64,000 bases of DNA from Polaribacter sp. KT25b (GTDB lineage Bacteria; Bacteroidota; Bacteroidia; Flavobacteriales; Flavobacteriaceae), in NCBI RefSeq assembly GCF_900105145.1, contig NZ_LT629752.1, positions 1,956,001 to 2,020,000 on the forward strand, given 5' to 3'. The position numbers were made by a program, and so were the translations under genes. Shown piece by piece: positions 33,713 through 42,186 of the stretch. The first letter of the stretch is position 1; every line of letters begins with the position of its first letter. The notes under the pieces are model-generated. The model was not told the origin of the DNA. It saw only the letters and a program-made list of their open reading frames with translations, and ran no database searches.

Positions 33713-34987
33713 TTACATTACAAATAATCTTCTTGTGCTCATCATTTCTGCAACTCTTTCCGCAATATTCTCTAAAGCAATTTCATTTGCAGCATTTATA
33801 ATTGCTTCATCAATAAAATTAACAACAGCAACCATATCTTCTACTTTTAAACCACGTGTTGTAATTGCAGCAGTTCCAATACGAATTCCAGAAGTTATAA
33901 ATGGAGATTTATCATCAAAAGGAACCATGTTTTTATTTACAGTAATATCTGCTTTTCCAAGCGCAATTTCGGCATCTTTTCCAGAAATATTTTTATTACG
34001 TAAATCAATTAACATACAGTGATTATCTGTTCCGCCAGAAATAATATTATATCCTCTGGCAACAAATTCTTTAGCCATTGCAGCAGCATTTTCTTTTACT
34101 TGAATTTGATATTCTAAAAACTCATCTGTTAAAGCTTCACCAAAAGCAATTGCTTTTGCTGCAATAACATGCTCTAAAGGTCCACCTTGATTTCCTGGAA
34201 AAACAGCAGAATTTATTAGAGTTGACATCATTTTAGGTTTACCACTTTTTAAAGTTTCACCAAAAGGATTTTCAAAATCTTTACCAATCATAATCATTCC
34301 TCCTCTTGGCCCACGCAAAGTTTTATGAGTTGTAGTAGTAACAATATGACAATGAGGTAAAGGATCATTTAAAATTCCTTTTGCAATTAAACCTGCAGGA
34401 TGAGAAATATCTGCCATTAAAATAGCACCAACAGAGTCAGCAATTTCTCTAAATTTCTCAAAATCTATATCTCTAGAATATGCAGATGCACCAGCAATAA
34501 TTAACTTTGGTTTGTGTTCTTTAGCTTGTTGCTCTAAATGATTATAATCAATTCGTCCTGTTTCTTTATCTACACCATAAAAAACTGGATTGTATAATTT
34601 ACCAGAAAAATTTACAGGAGAACCATGCGTTAAATGTCCTCCATGAGATAAATCGAAACCTAAAACAGTGTCTCCAGGTTTTAAACAAGCAGCATAAACA
34701 GCTGTATTTGCCTGAGAACCAGAATGTGGCTGAACATTTACATATGCTGCGCCAAACAATTCTTTAGCTCTATCAATTGCAATTTGCTCTATAACATCTA
34801 CAACTTCACAGCCTCCATAATATCTTTTTCCTGGATATCCTTCGGCATATTTATTAGTTAAAATAGAACCTTGCGCTCTCATTACTTGGTCGCTAACAAA
34901 GTTTTCTGAAGCTATTAACTCTAACCCGTTTAACTGTCTTTCCTTTTCCTCTTCGATAAGGTCAAAAATTTGATTATCTAATTGCAT
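33713..34987 (-). CDS. glyA: Serine hydroxymethyltransferase
   Basis: PLP enzyme of 424 aa interconverting serine and glycine with tetrahydrofolate. The start ATG 34987 gives [18 protein letters not shown]; the frame is open for 14 more codons, but those overlap a -7 box. [12 protein letters not shown], the PLP-contacting [14 protein letters not shown], the lysine motif [14 protein letters not shown] and [10 protein letters not shown] are all present. Monocistronic, convergent with the lacI-family gene. Confidence 0.97.
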   Translation of the reverse strand: MQLDNQIFDLIEEEKERQLNGLELIASENFVSDQVMRAQGSILTNKYAEGYPGKRYYGGCEVVDVIEQIAIDRAKELFGAAYVNVQPHSGSQANTAVYAACLKPGDTVLGFDLSHGGHLTHGSPVNFSGKLYNPVFYGVDKETGRIDYNHLEQQAKEHKPKLIIAGASAYSRDIDFEKFREIADSVGAILMADISHPAGLIAKGILNDPLPHCHIVTTTTHKTLRGPRGGMIMIGKDFENPFGETLKSGKPKMMSTLINSAVFPGNQGGPLEHVIAAKAIAFGEALTDEFLEYQIQVKENAAAMAKEFVARGYNIISGGTDNHCMLIDLRNKNISGKDAEIALGKADITVNKNMVPFDDKSPFITSGIRIGTAAITTRGLKVEDMVAVVNFIDEAIINAANEIALENIAERVAEMMSTRRLFVM

Positions 34988-35010
34988 TTTTAGTTTTTTA
35001 ATAGAAGCTT

Positions 35011-35018
35011 CAAAAGTA
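35011..35018 (-). promoter_or_regulatory. -7 promoter box of glyA
   Basis: On the minus strand TACTTTTG fits TAnnTTTG, 23 nt before the glyA ATG. Confidence 0.45.
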
Positions 35019-35153
35019 ACAAAAAACAATCCTTATAAGAAGAAGTTTTATTAATTATTTGTATCTTTTAAAAATAATTATGATTTTTAAATAAAGTCTT
35101 GTTAAAAATATATTTTTCATGTTTATTTTGTTTTAAAATGATAAAAAATTATG

Positions 35154-35161
35154 TAGGTTTG
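35154..35161 (+). promoter_or_regulatory. -7 promoter box of the fumarylacetoacetase gene
   Basis: TAGGTTTG fits TAnnTTTG; a TTTTG lies 23 nt upstream and the ATG 23 nt downstream. Confidence 0.5.
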
Positions 35162-35184
35162 ATGAAATTAAAAAAATTACAATA

Positions 35185-36462
35185 ATGATTATAACAGCAA
35201 ATAATCCTAATAGAAAATCTTGGCTAAAAGTAAAGGAAGATTCAGATTTTCCTATTCAAAATATTCCTTTTGGTGTTTTTATTACTAGAGACGATATTAT
35301 TACCATTGGTAGTAGAATTGGCGATTTTGCTATAGATTTAGGTGCTTTTCATCAATTAGGATATTTTGAAGGTATCCCTTTAACTGATGATATTTTTTTA
35401 CAAGACAATTTAAATGATTTTATTGCTGATGGGCGTAAAACATGGAGATTAGTAAGAAACAGAATAGCAGAAATTTTTGATGTAAAAAACGGAAGCTTAC
35501 GCGATAATGCCGTTCATAAAGAGAAAATAATCTTTAGAATGGATGAAGTAGAAATGCTATTACCTGTTGCTGTTGGTGATTATACAGATTTTTACTCAAG
35601 CAAAGAACATGCTACAAATGTAGGTTCGTTATTTAGAGATCCAGAAAATGCATTGTTACCAAATTGGTTACATGTTCCTGTAGGTTATCATGGAAGAAGC
35701 TCTTCTATTGTGCCTTCTGGAACAAAAATAAGAAGACCTTACGGACAAACAAAACCTTTAGAAGGTTCTAATGTTCCTGAATTTGGCCCAACAAAATTAC
35801 TAGATTTTGAGTTAGAAATGGCTTTTATTACTACGGATGCAAATGTTCTGGGAGATAGAATTCCTATCGAAGAAACAGAAGAATATATTTTTGGATTGGT
35901 ACAATTTAATGATTGGTCTGCAAGAGATATCCAAGCTTGGGAATATGTACCTTTAGGTCCCTTTTTAGGTAAAAACTTTGCTTCAACAATTTCTCCTTGG
36001 ATTGTAACTTTAGACGCTTTAGAACCTTTTAGAGTAGAAAGCCCAAAACAAGTTTATGAACCTTTACCTTATTTAAAACAAAAAGGAAAAGGAAGTTACG
36101 ATATTCATTTACAAGTAGGAATTAAACCAGAAAATGGTGTAGAAACCGTCGTTTCAAAATCTAATTTTAAATATATGTATTGGACAATGGCACAACAATT
36201 AGCACATCATACAGTTAATGGTTGTCCTGTTGAATCTGGAGACATAATGGGTTCTGGAACTATTTCTGGACCAACAAAAGACAGTTATGGTTCTATGTTA
36301 GAACTTACTTGGAAAGGAGAAAATCCTATAAAATTAAAAGATGGTTCAACGCGTAAATTTATCAACGATAATGACACTGTAATTATGCGTGCTTATTGTA
36401 AAAACAGCAAAGTACGTATTGGTTTTGGTGAATGTGTTGGTACAATTTTACCAGCTAAATAA
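35185..36462 (+). CDS. fahA: Fumarylacetoacetase
   Basis: Hydrolyses fumarylacetoacetate to fumarate and acetoacetate, the last step of tyrosine breakdown. Protein of 425 aa with the FAH N-terminal domain (1-115) and catalytic domain. Recognisable: DYTDFYSSKEHATNVG, PVGYHGRSSSIVPSG, KLLDFELEMAFI (acid metal ligands), NDWSARDIQAWEYVPLGPFLGKNF and HHTVNGCPVESGDIMGSGTISG. Length and order match eukaryotic-type FAH. Homogentisate dioxygenase and HPD are not in the window. Own promoter and terminator. Confidence 0.97.
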   Translation: MIITANNPNRKSWLKVKEDSDFPIQNIPFGVFITRDDIITIGSRIGDFAIDLGAFHQLGYFEGIPLTDDIFLQDNLNDFIADGRKTWRLVRNRIAEIFDVKNGSLRDNAVHKEKIIFRMDEVEMLLPVAVGDYTDFYSSKEHATNVGSLFRDPENALLPNWLHVPVGYHGRSSSIVPSGTKIRRPYGQTKPLEGSNVPEFGPTKLLDFELEMAFITTDANVLGDRIPIEETEEYIFGLVQFNDWSARDIQAWEYVPLGPFLGKNFASTISPWIVTLDALEPFRVESPKQVYEPLPYLKQKGKGSYDIHLQVGIKPENGVETVVSKSNFKYMYWTMAQQLAHHTVNGCPVESGDIMGSGTISGPTKDSYGSMLELTWKGENPIKLKDGSTRKFINDNDTVIMRAYCKNSKVRIGFGECVGTILPAK

Positions 36463-36489
36463 ATCAAAAAATATTTTATTTTATTTTTA

Positions 36490-36518
36490 AACCTTGCATC
36501 TTATGCAAGGTTTTTTTT
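36490..36518 (+). terminator. Rho-independent terminator after fahA
   Basis: AACCTTGCAT (36490-36499) and ATGCAAGGTT (36503-36512) with a run of eight T. Confidence 0.9.
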
Positions 36519-36567
36519 ATATAATTTTGTTATTAATTATTGGTTACTATTAAAAACCAATTAAAAG

Positions 36568-38097
36568 ATGAAAATGATAAAAAATATTGAAAATATAGAG
36601 CTTCATTATTTAACCTTAGATGATTATAAAGAGTTAAAAGAAGCGATGATACAGGTATATGCAAGTATGCCAGATTCTTATTGGAGAGAAAATCAAATTA
36701 AATCACTGATTGATAAATTTCCTGAAGGACAAGTAGTTATAAAAATAAATGGAGATTTAGCTGGTTGTGCGCTTTCTATTATTTTAGATTATGACAAATT
36801 TGATGATGATCATACATATGAAGACATCACAGGAAATTTTACATTTAATACGCATGATTCTGATGGTGATGTTTTATACGGAATTGATGTGTTTATCAAA
36901 AAAGAATATAGAGGATTACGTCTTGGTAGAAGGTTGTATGATTATAGAAAAGAATTAGCCGAAAAACTAAATTTAAGAGGAATTGCATTTGGAGGTAGAA
37001 TTCCTAATTATCATAAATACGCCGCAACTTTATCACCAAAAGAATATATAGAAAAAGTAAAACGTAAAGAAATTCATGACCCGGTTTTAAACTTTCAAAT
37101 TTCAAATGATTTTCATCCATCTAAAATTTTAAAAGGATATTTAGAAGGTGATGGTAATTCTGGAGAATTTGCTGTTTTATTAGAATGGGATAATATTTAT
37201 TATCAGAAAAAATCGAAGAAAGCTGCTACTAAAAAAACAGTAGTTCGGTTAGGTTTAATTCAATGGCAAATGCGTTTATACAAAGATTTGGAGGAATTAA
37301 TGGAACAAGCAGAGTTTTTTGTGGATTCTGTTTCTGCTTATCGTGCAGATTTTGCATTATTTCCAGAATTCTTTAATGCACCTTTAATGGCTGATTATAA
37401 TCATCTACCAGAATCGCAAGCGATTAGAGAATTAGCAAAATATACTCCAAAAATTGTTCAGAAATTTTCTGAATTGGCAATTAGTTATAATATTAATATT
37501 ATAACTGGTAGTATGCCAGAAATTAAAGATGAATTGTTGTACAATGTTGGTTATATCTGTAAAAGAGATGGAACAAAAGAACGTTACGAAAAATTACATG
37601 TTACACCAGATGAAGCCAAAGTTTGGGGAATGCAAGGTGGAAATCAATTAAAAACTTTTGATACTGATTGTGGAAAAATTGGTGTTTTAATTTGTTATGA
37701 TTCAGAGTTTCCAGAATTAAGTAGATTATTAGCAGATGAAGGAATGGATATTTTATTTGTGCCTTTTTTAACGGATACACAAACAGGATATTCTAGAGTA
37801 CGCCATTGTGCACAAGCAAGAGCTATAGAAAATGAATGTTATGTTGCCATTGCTGGTAGTGTTGGTAATTTACCGAAAGTAAATAATATGGACATTCAAT
37901 ATGCACAATCTATGGTTTTTACTCCTTGTGATTTTTCTTTTCCTGCAAACGGAATTAAAGCTGAAGCAACTACAAATACAGAAATGATTTTAATTGCTGA
38001 TGTTGATTTAGATATGCTAAAAGATTTAAATAAATTTGGTAGTGTTAGAAACTTAAATGATAGAAGAAAAGATATTTTTGAATTAAAAAAGAAATAA
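36568..38097 (+). CDS. Fusion of GNAT acetyltransferase and nitrilase-type amidohydrolase
   Basis: Two-domain protein of 509 aa. The GNAT domain (about 10-215) has the acetyl-CoA loop KEYRGLRLGRRLYDYRKEL (Arg115-Arg121) and AFGGRIPNYHKYA. The carbon-nitrogen hydrolase domain (about 226-500) carries the Glu-Lys-Cys triad: Glu267 (LFPEFF), Lys342 (YEKLHV) and Cys376 (LICYDSEFPE). Substrate unknown. It faces the deoxyhypusine-synthase homologue, agmatinase and arginine decarboxylase, and nitrilase-fold enzymes include N-carbamoylputrescine amidohydrolase, so a polyamine-related amide is a reasonable guess. Related fusions are known in bacteria without firm function. Confidence 0.88.
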   Translation: MKMIKNIENIELHYLTLDDYKELKEAMIQVYASMPDSYWRENQIKSLIDKFPEGQVVIKINGDLAGCALSIILDYDKFDDDHTYEDITGNFTFNTHDSDGDVLYGIDVFIKKEYRGLRLGRRLYDYRKELAEKLNLRGIAFGGRIPNYHKYAATLSPKEYIEKVKRKEIHDPVLNFQISNDFHPSKILKGYLEGDGNSGEFAVLLEWDNIYYQKKSKKAATKKTVVRLGLIQWQMRLYKDLEELMEQAEFFVDSVSAYRADFALFPEFFNAPLMADYNHLPESQAIRELAKYTPKIVQKFSELAISYNINIITGSMPEIKDELLYNVGYICKRDGTKERYEKLHVTPDEAKVWGMQGGNQLKTFDTDCGKIGVLICYDSEFPELSRLLADEGMDILFVPFLTDTQTGYSRVRHCAQARAIENECYVAIAGSVGNLPKVNNMDIQYAQSMVFTPCDFSFPANGIKAEATTNTEMILIADVDLDMLKDLNKFGSVRNLNDRRKDIFELKKK

Positions 38098-38120
38098 ACT
38101 TTTAAACCTTTATTGCATTA

Positions 38121-38149
38121 AAAAAGCTCCGAAAATTCGGAGCTTTTTT
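38121..38149. terminator. Bidirectional terminator
   Basis: AAAAAGCTCCGAA and TTCGGAGCTTTTT (38121-38133, 38136-38148), serving the fusion gene and the convergent polyamine operon. Confidence 0.9.
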
Positions 38150-38164
38150 AATTTTATTTATAAT

Positions 38165-38449
38165 CTATTTGTCATCATCATCTTCTAAATCATCTAAATC
38201 TAGATCATCAGTGTCGTCAAAAGAATCTTCATCTTCTGCATAATCTTCCATAGTTTGTTCTAAACGATCACTAATTTTTACTAAATAAATAGTTTCTTCA
38301 GTTCTAACTTCTATAGCTTTTACTGTTTCTCCTTTAGCATTTTTAAAGGAAATAACGTCACTATAATCATATCCATCAGGATATTTTTCAATTAACATGT
38401 CTAAAATATCCGTTGTTAATTTAGCATATTCAACAATAACTCTTTTCAT
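38165..38449 (-). CDS. Conserved small acidic protein, unknown function
   Basis: Protein of 94 aa. A compact alpha-beta start (MKRVIVEYAKLTTDILDMLIEKYPDGYDYSDVISF in two halves, then GETVKAIEVRTEETIYLVKIS) ends in a highly acidic tail of Asp and Glu (about 68-94). Such tails occur in proteins that bind basic partners or cations, polyamines included, though that is only a suggestion. It lies 5 nt after the deoxyhypusine-synthase-like gene and is probably co-transcribed with it. Confidence 0.65.
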   Translation of the reverse strand: MKRVIVEYAKLTTDILDMLIEKYPDGYDYSDVISFKNAKGETVKAIEVRTEETIYLVKISDRLEQTMEDYAEDEDSFDDTDDLDLDDLEDDDDK

Positions 38450-38454
38450 AATAA

Positions 38455-39432
38455 TTACATTTCTAATAAATAAGCAAATATAAGAGGCGCAACAATTGTT
38501 GCATCACTTTCTATAATAAATTTTGGTGTATTTATATCTAATTTACCCCAAGTAATTTTTTCATTTGGCACAGCACCAGAATAAGAACCATAACTTGTTG
38601 TAGAATCAGAAATCTGACAGAAATAGCTCCAAAAAGGTGTATCTGTTCTTTCCATATCTTGATATAACATTGGCACTACACAAATAGGAAAATCACCTGC
38701 AATCCCTCCTCCTATTTGAAAGAAACCTATGCCGTCTTTAGAATTATCTGTATACCAATCTGCTAAGAAAGTCATATATTCAATTCCAGATTTCATTGTA
38801 GAAGCTTTTAATTCTCCTTTCATTACATAAGATGCAAAAATATTACCCATTGTAGAATCTTCCCAACCTGGACAAATAATAGGTAGATTTTTTTCTGCAG
38901 CTGCATACATCCAAGAATCTTTAAGATCTATTTCATAATACTGTTCTAAAACTCCAGACAACAATAATTTATACATGTATTCATGTGGTAAATAACGTTC
39001 TCCTTTAGCTTCGGCATCTTTCCATATTTTAACAATATGTTCTTGAATTCTTCTAAAAGCTTCTTCTTCTGGAATACAGGTATCTGTAACTCTGTTTAAA
39101 CCTTTTTCTAATAAATCCCACTCATCTTGAGGCGTTAAATCTCTATAATTTGGCACTCGTTTATAATGAGAATGTGCAACCAAATTCATTACATCTTCTT
39201 CTAAATTAGCTCCTGTACAAGAAATTATTTGTACTTTATCTTTACGAATAAATTCTGCAAAAATCTTACCTAACTCTGCTGTACTCATTGCACCAGCTAA
39301 AGACACTAACATTTTAGAACCTTTCTTAAGTTGATCTTCATATCCTTTTGCTGCATCAACTAAAGCTGCTGCATTAAAATGAAGAAAATATTTTTCAATA
39401 AAATTTGTAATCGGTTTTTGATTAGTAGTCAT
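38455..39432 (-). CDS. Deoxyhypusine synthase-family protein (possible homospermidine synthase)
   Basis: Protein of 325 aa from ATG 39432 (MTTNQKPITNFIEKYF); ATG 39441 is an alternative. NAD-binding segments SLAGAMSTAELGKIFAEFIRKD and SCTGANLEEDVMNLVAHSHY, GFFQIGGGIAGDFPICVVPML and the lysine motif EKITWGKLD (the Lys that forms the imine intermediate in DHS) are present. Bacteria lack eIF5A, the DHS substrate; characterised bacterial homologues make homospermidine from putrescine or spermidine. The gene overlaps the agmatinase gene by 11 nt, so it should act on the putrescine made there. Confidence 0.85.
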   Translation of the reverse strand: MTTNQKPITNFIEKYFLHFNAAALVDAAKGYEDQLKKGSKMLVSLAGAMSTAELGKIFAEFIRKDKVQIISCTGANLEEDVMNLVAHSHYKRVPNYRDLTPQDEWDLLEKGLNRVTDTCIPEEEAFRRIQEHIVKIWKDAEAKGERYLPHEYMYKLLLSGVLEQYYEIDLKDSWMYAAAEKNLPIICPGWEDSTMGNIFASYVMKGELKASTMKSGIEYMTFLADWYTDNSKDGIGFFQIGGGIAGDFPICVVPMLYQDMERTDTPFWSYFCQISDSTTSYGSYSGAVPNEKITWGKLDINTPKFIIESDATIVAPLIFAYLLEM

Positions 39433-40369
39433 CTTCATCATTTTTAAATTTTGATAATTTACCAAAAGGGTTATTACTATCATCTATATCATCACCATTA
39501 TCATAAGTGTCATCTTTAGATGCAAACTTATAACTTAACATTTTGTAAAAAAGTTTAGCTGCAACAAAATCTGAAGATTTATCATCTTCATTAGGGCATA
39601 ATTCTACCATATCAAAACCTACAACATTTTTTTCAGCAAAAACTCTCTTTAAAAATTCTAATGTTTCATAATAAAATAAACCTCCTGGTTCTGGAGTTCC
39701 AGTAGCAGGTAATAGTGAAGGATCTATTGCATCTAAATCAAAAGTAATAAAAACATTATTGGTTAATTGATCTACAACATCATCCATCCAATCTTCATTA
39801 ACAACCATATCATGTGCAAAAAATACTTTATCAGTATTCATTACTCTTTTTTCTGATATATCCATACTTCTAATACCAACTTGTACTAAATTAGTATTTT
39901 GGTTTGCTTCAAACATAGCACAAGCATGATTATATTTAGAACCTAAATATTCTTTTCTTAAATCTGCATGAGCATCAATTTGTAATACTGTTAAATTATT
40001 AAAACATTCGTTAAACGCTCTAACAGTTCCAATAGAAATTGAGTGTTCACCTCCAAAAAGAGCTACAAATTTATTTTTGTTTATATACTTTTTAGTAATT
40101 TTATGAACGGCATCTACCATTGCTTCTGGCGAAGAATTTTCTGTAACAGTTTCTGCTAAAAATATACCTTCTTTGTATACTTCAGAATCTGTTTCTATAT
40201 CATACAATTCCATATTATCCGAGGCATCTAAAAATGCTTCTGGACCTTTGTCCGCACCTTTTTGCCAAGTACTTGTTCCGTCATAAGGAACAGGAATTAT
40301 TACAATTTTAGACGTTGCTAGGTCTCCATACTCTGGTGAAATTCCTGCATAATTTTTAGATGTATTCAT
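39422..40369 (-). CDS. speB: Agmatinase (ureohydrolase family)
   Basis: Dinuclear Mn enzyme of 315 aa hydrolysing agmatine to putrescine and urea. Metal-binding motifs: GGEHSISIG (His), QIDAHADLR (Asp-x-His-x-Asp) and TFDLDAIDPSLLPATGTPEPGG (Asp-x-Asp). An acidic tail (about 285-315) precedes the stop, and the downstream gene starts within it. It follows arginine decarboxylase by 69 nt, giving the arginine to agmatine to putrescine route. Arginase is excluded mainly by context. Confidence 0.9.
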   Translation of the reverse strand: MNTSKNYAGISPEYGDLATSKIVIIPVPYDGTSTWQKGADKGPEAFLDASDNMELYDIETDSEVYKEGIFLAETVTENSSPEAMVDAVHKITKKYINKNKFVALFGGEHSISIGTVRAFNECFNNLTVLQIDAHADLRKEYLGSKYNHACAMFEANQNTNLVQVGIRSMDISEKRVMNTDKVFFAHDMVVNEDWMDDVVDQLTNNVFITFDLDAIDPSLLPATGTPEPGGLFYYETLEFLKRVFAEKNVVGFDMVELCPNEDDKSSDFVAAKLFYKMLSYKFASKDDTYDNGDDIDDSNNPFGKLSKFKNDEDDY

Positions 40370-40438
40370 TTTAAATTTTAAGTTAAAAATACTGTTTTTT
40401 TGTTTTGTTTTTAAATTTATTTTTTTGTTAATAATTTC

Positions 40439-41830
40439 TTAATAACCAAGAATAGAAAGTAGTTCACTACTTTTTTGTTGCTCTTTAAATATTTTAGTTA
40501 TTAAGTTTCCGTTTTCGTCTCTATCTATTATTAGATGTTTTGGATGCGGAATTAAGCAATGCTGTAATCCGCCGAAACCACCTACAGATTCTTGATAAGC
40601 TCCGGTATTAAAAAAACCAATATAAAGAGGTTTATCTTTTTCATAAACTGGTAAATAAATACCATTAATATGTTGTTCTGAATTGTAATAATCATCACTA
40701 TCACATGTTAAACCGCCTAATAAAACACGTTCATATTTATGATTCCATTTATTAATTGGCAACATTACAAAACGCTTGTTAATTGCCCAAGAATCTGGTA
40801 AAGTTGTTATAAAAGAAGAGTTTATCATGTTCCAACGTTCTCTATCATTTTGTTTTTTCTGATATAAAACTTCATAAATTGCCGCTCCAGATTCGCCAAC
40901 TGTAAAACTTCCAAATTCTGTAAAAATATGCGGAACTTCTACTTCTGCTTCATCACAAGCTTGTTTAATTTGATTGATAATTTCATCTATCATATATTGA
41001 TAGTCATAATCAAAACCTAAAGAATTTTTAATAGGAAAACCACCACCAATATTTAAACTATCTAAAGTAGGACACACTTTTTTAAGGTTGATATAAACAT
41101 TTAAACATTTCATTAATTCGTTCCAATAATAGGCGTTATCTTTTATACCTGTATTGATAAAAAAATGTAACATTTTTAAATCTACTTGTTCATTATCAGC
41201 AATTTCACGCTCATAAAAAGATACAATATTTTTGTAACCAATACCTAATCTAGATGTATAAAATTCAAATTTTGGTTCTTCTTCGGATGCGATTCTGATA
41301 CCAACATTAAATTTTTCTTTCGTTTCTAATAGTAATAAATCAATTTCTTCGTAATTATCTATAATAGGTATACAATTTTTATGACCAGAATTGATTAAAC
41401 CTCCAATATTTTTAATGTATTGATCTCTTTTAAATCCGTTACATATTACATATGTACTATCTTTTATTTTACCTTCTTTTTTAAGATTATTTACAATATC
41501 AATGTCAAAAGCAGATGAAGTTTCTATATGAATATCATTTTTTAAAGCTTCATTTAAAATGTGCTTAAAGTGTGAGCTTTTTGTACAATAACTATAAAAG
41601 TATTTTCCTTTATAATTATGTTTATCCATACTTTTTTGAAACCAACCTTTTGCCTTATTAATATTTTCTGATATTTTAGGCAAATATGTAAATTTTAATG
41701 GAGCGCCATATTTAGCAGTTAATTCCATTAAATTAATTCCATGCCAGAATAATTTATTGTTTTCTGTTTTAAATTCTTCTTGTGGAAAGTAGAAAGTTTG
41801 TTGTATTAAATCTATGTATTTAGTATTCAC
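40439..41830 (-). CDS. speA: Biosynthetic arginine decarboxylase (PLP, alanine-racemase fold)
   Basis: Protein of 463 aa converting arginine to agmatine. PLP Lys84 lies in YFYSYCTKSSHFKHIL, unusual compared with the YAVKAN-type motif. The glycine loop LNIGGGFPIKN, the phosphate-binding FTEFGSFTVGESG and the acid-base Cys376 (LLGGLTCDSDD) are in place, with the C-terminal GAYQESVGGFGGLQH. It is shorter than E. coli SpeA (about 660 aa), as is usual in Bacteroidota. It heads the operon with agmatinase and the DHS homologue and has a long structured leader. Confidence 0.88.
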   Translation of the reverse strand: MNTKYIDLIQQTFYFPQEEFKTENNKLFWHGINLMELTAKYGAPLKFTYLPKISENINKAKGWFQKSMDKHNYKGKYFYSYCTKSSHFKHILNEALKNDIHIETSSAFDIDIVNNLKKEGKIKDSTYVICNGFKRDQYIKNIGGLINSGHKNCIPIIDNYEEIDLLLLETKEKFNVGIRIASEEEPKFEFYTSRLGIGYKNIVSFYEREIADNEQVDLKMLHFFINTGIKDNAYYWNELMKCLNVYINLKKVCPTLDSLNIGGGFPIKNSLGFDYDYQYMIDEIINQIKQACDEAEVEVPHIFTEFGSFTVGESGAAIYEVLYQKKQNDRERWNMINSSFITTLPDSWAINKRFVMLPINKWNHKYERVLLGGLTCDSDDYYNSEQHINGIYLPVYEKDKPLYIGFFNTGAYQESVGGFGGLQHCLIPHPKHLIIDRDENGNLITKIFKEQQKSSELLSILGY

Positions 41831-41867
41831 TCTATTTATTTGTTTATTTGATTAATGAAAAAACCAT

Positions 41868-41901
41868 CTTTACTAAAACTTATAAAGAAGTTTTAGTAAA
41901 G
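41868..41901 (-). terminator. Terminator-like hairpin (possible attenuator) before speA
   Basis: A perfect 14-bp stem, CTTTACTAAAACTT (41868-41881) and AAGTTTTAGTAAAG (41888-41901), with a 6-nt loop. On the minus strand ATGGTTTTTTC follows, so a U-tract comes after a 4-nt gap. It lies 38 nt before the speA start codon. Confidence 0.55.
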
Positions 41902-41928
41902 AAACTATATCTTAATAATAAAGTTTTA

Positions 41929-42102
41929 TCACTGTAATATTTGCAAATAAACTACATGCAACTTTGAGAAAAGCTGCAAATGAGGTAAAAAAGAAGGTGG
42001 AGATAACACAATTTTTTCGTTACATTTCCAAAATGCTATGCAACTATCTTTCTCCAAAAAACAGTTACATCCGAAATAAGGAAAACCTATGATTTTGCTC
42101 AT
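41929..42102 (-). other. 57-codon short reading frame in the speA leader
   Basis: From ATG 42102 the frame reads MSKIIGFPYFGCNCFLEKDS, continues with CIAFWKCNEK and ends SKLHVVYLQILQ. It has four Cys and no recognised domain. It could be a leader peptide or chance; no arginine codons occur, which argues against a classical arginine attenuator. Confidence 0.25.
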
Positions 42103-42136
42103 TACAAAGAGCGTAAATGTAAATTATTTTTTAATA

Positions 42137-42164
42137 CAAAAATAAAAAAATATTTTTTTTTCAA
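42137..42164 (-). promoter_or_regulatory. Bacteroidota promoter of the speA operon
   Basis: On the minus strand TTG (42164-42162), a 17-nt spacer and TATTTTTG (42144-42137) match the -33/-7 consensus, just after the helicase stop. Confidence 0.6.
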
Positions 42165-42186
42165 CATTTAATTTTCCTTATAAACA

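Larger units (their letters stand above)
41831..42136 (-). ncRNA. Candidate structured leader RNA of the speA operon
   Basis: The predicted start near 42131 leaves about 300 nt before the speA ATG. On the minus strand helices can be drawn: GGAGA/TCTCC (42055-42051 with 42003-41999) enclosing GTTGCAT/ATGTAAC (42044-42038 with 42025-42019, one G-U); TGCAGCTTT-TCTC-AAAGTTGCA (41978-41957); and the terminator-like hairpin at 41868-41901. A 57-codon reading frame (41929-42102) also crosses the region. Arginine, agmatine or polyamine sensing is an inference from position. Confidence 0.45.
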
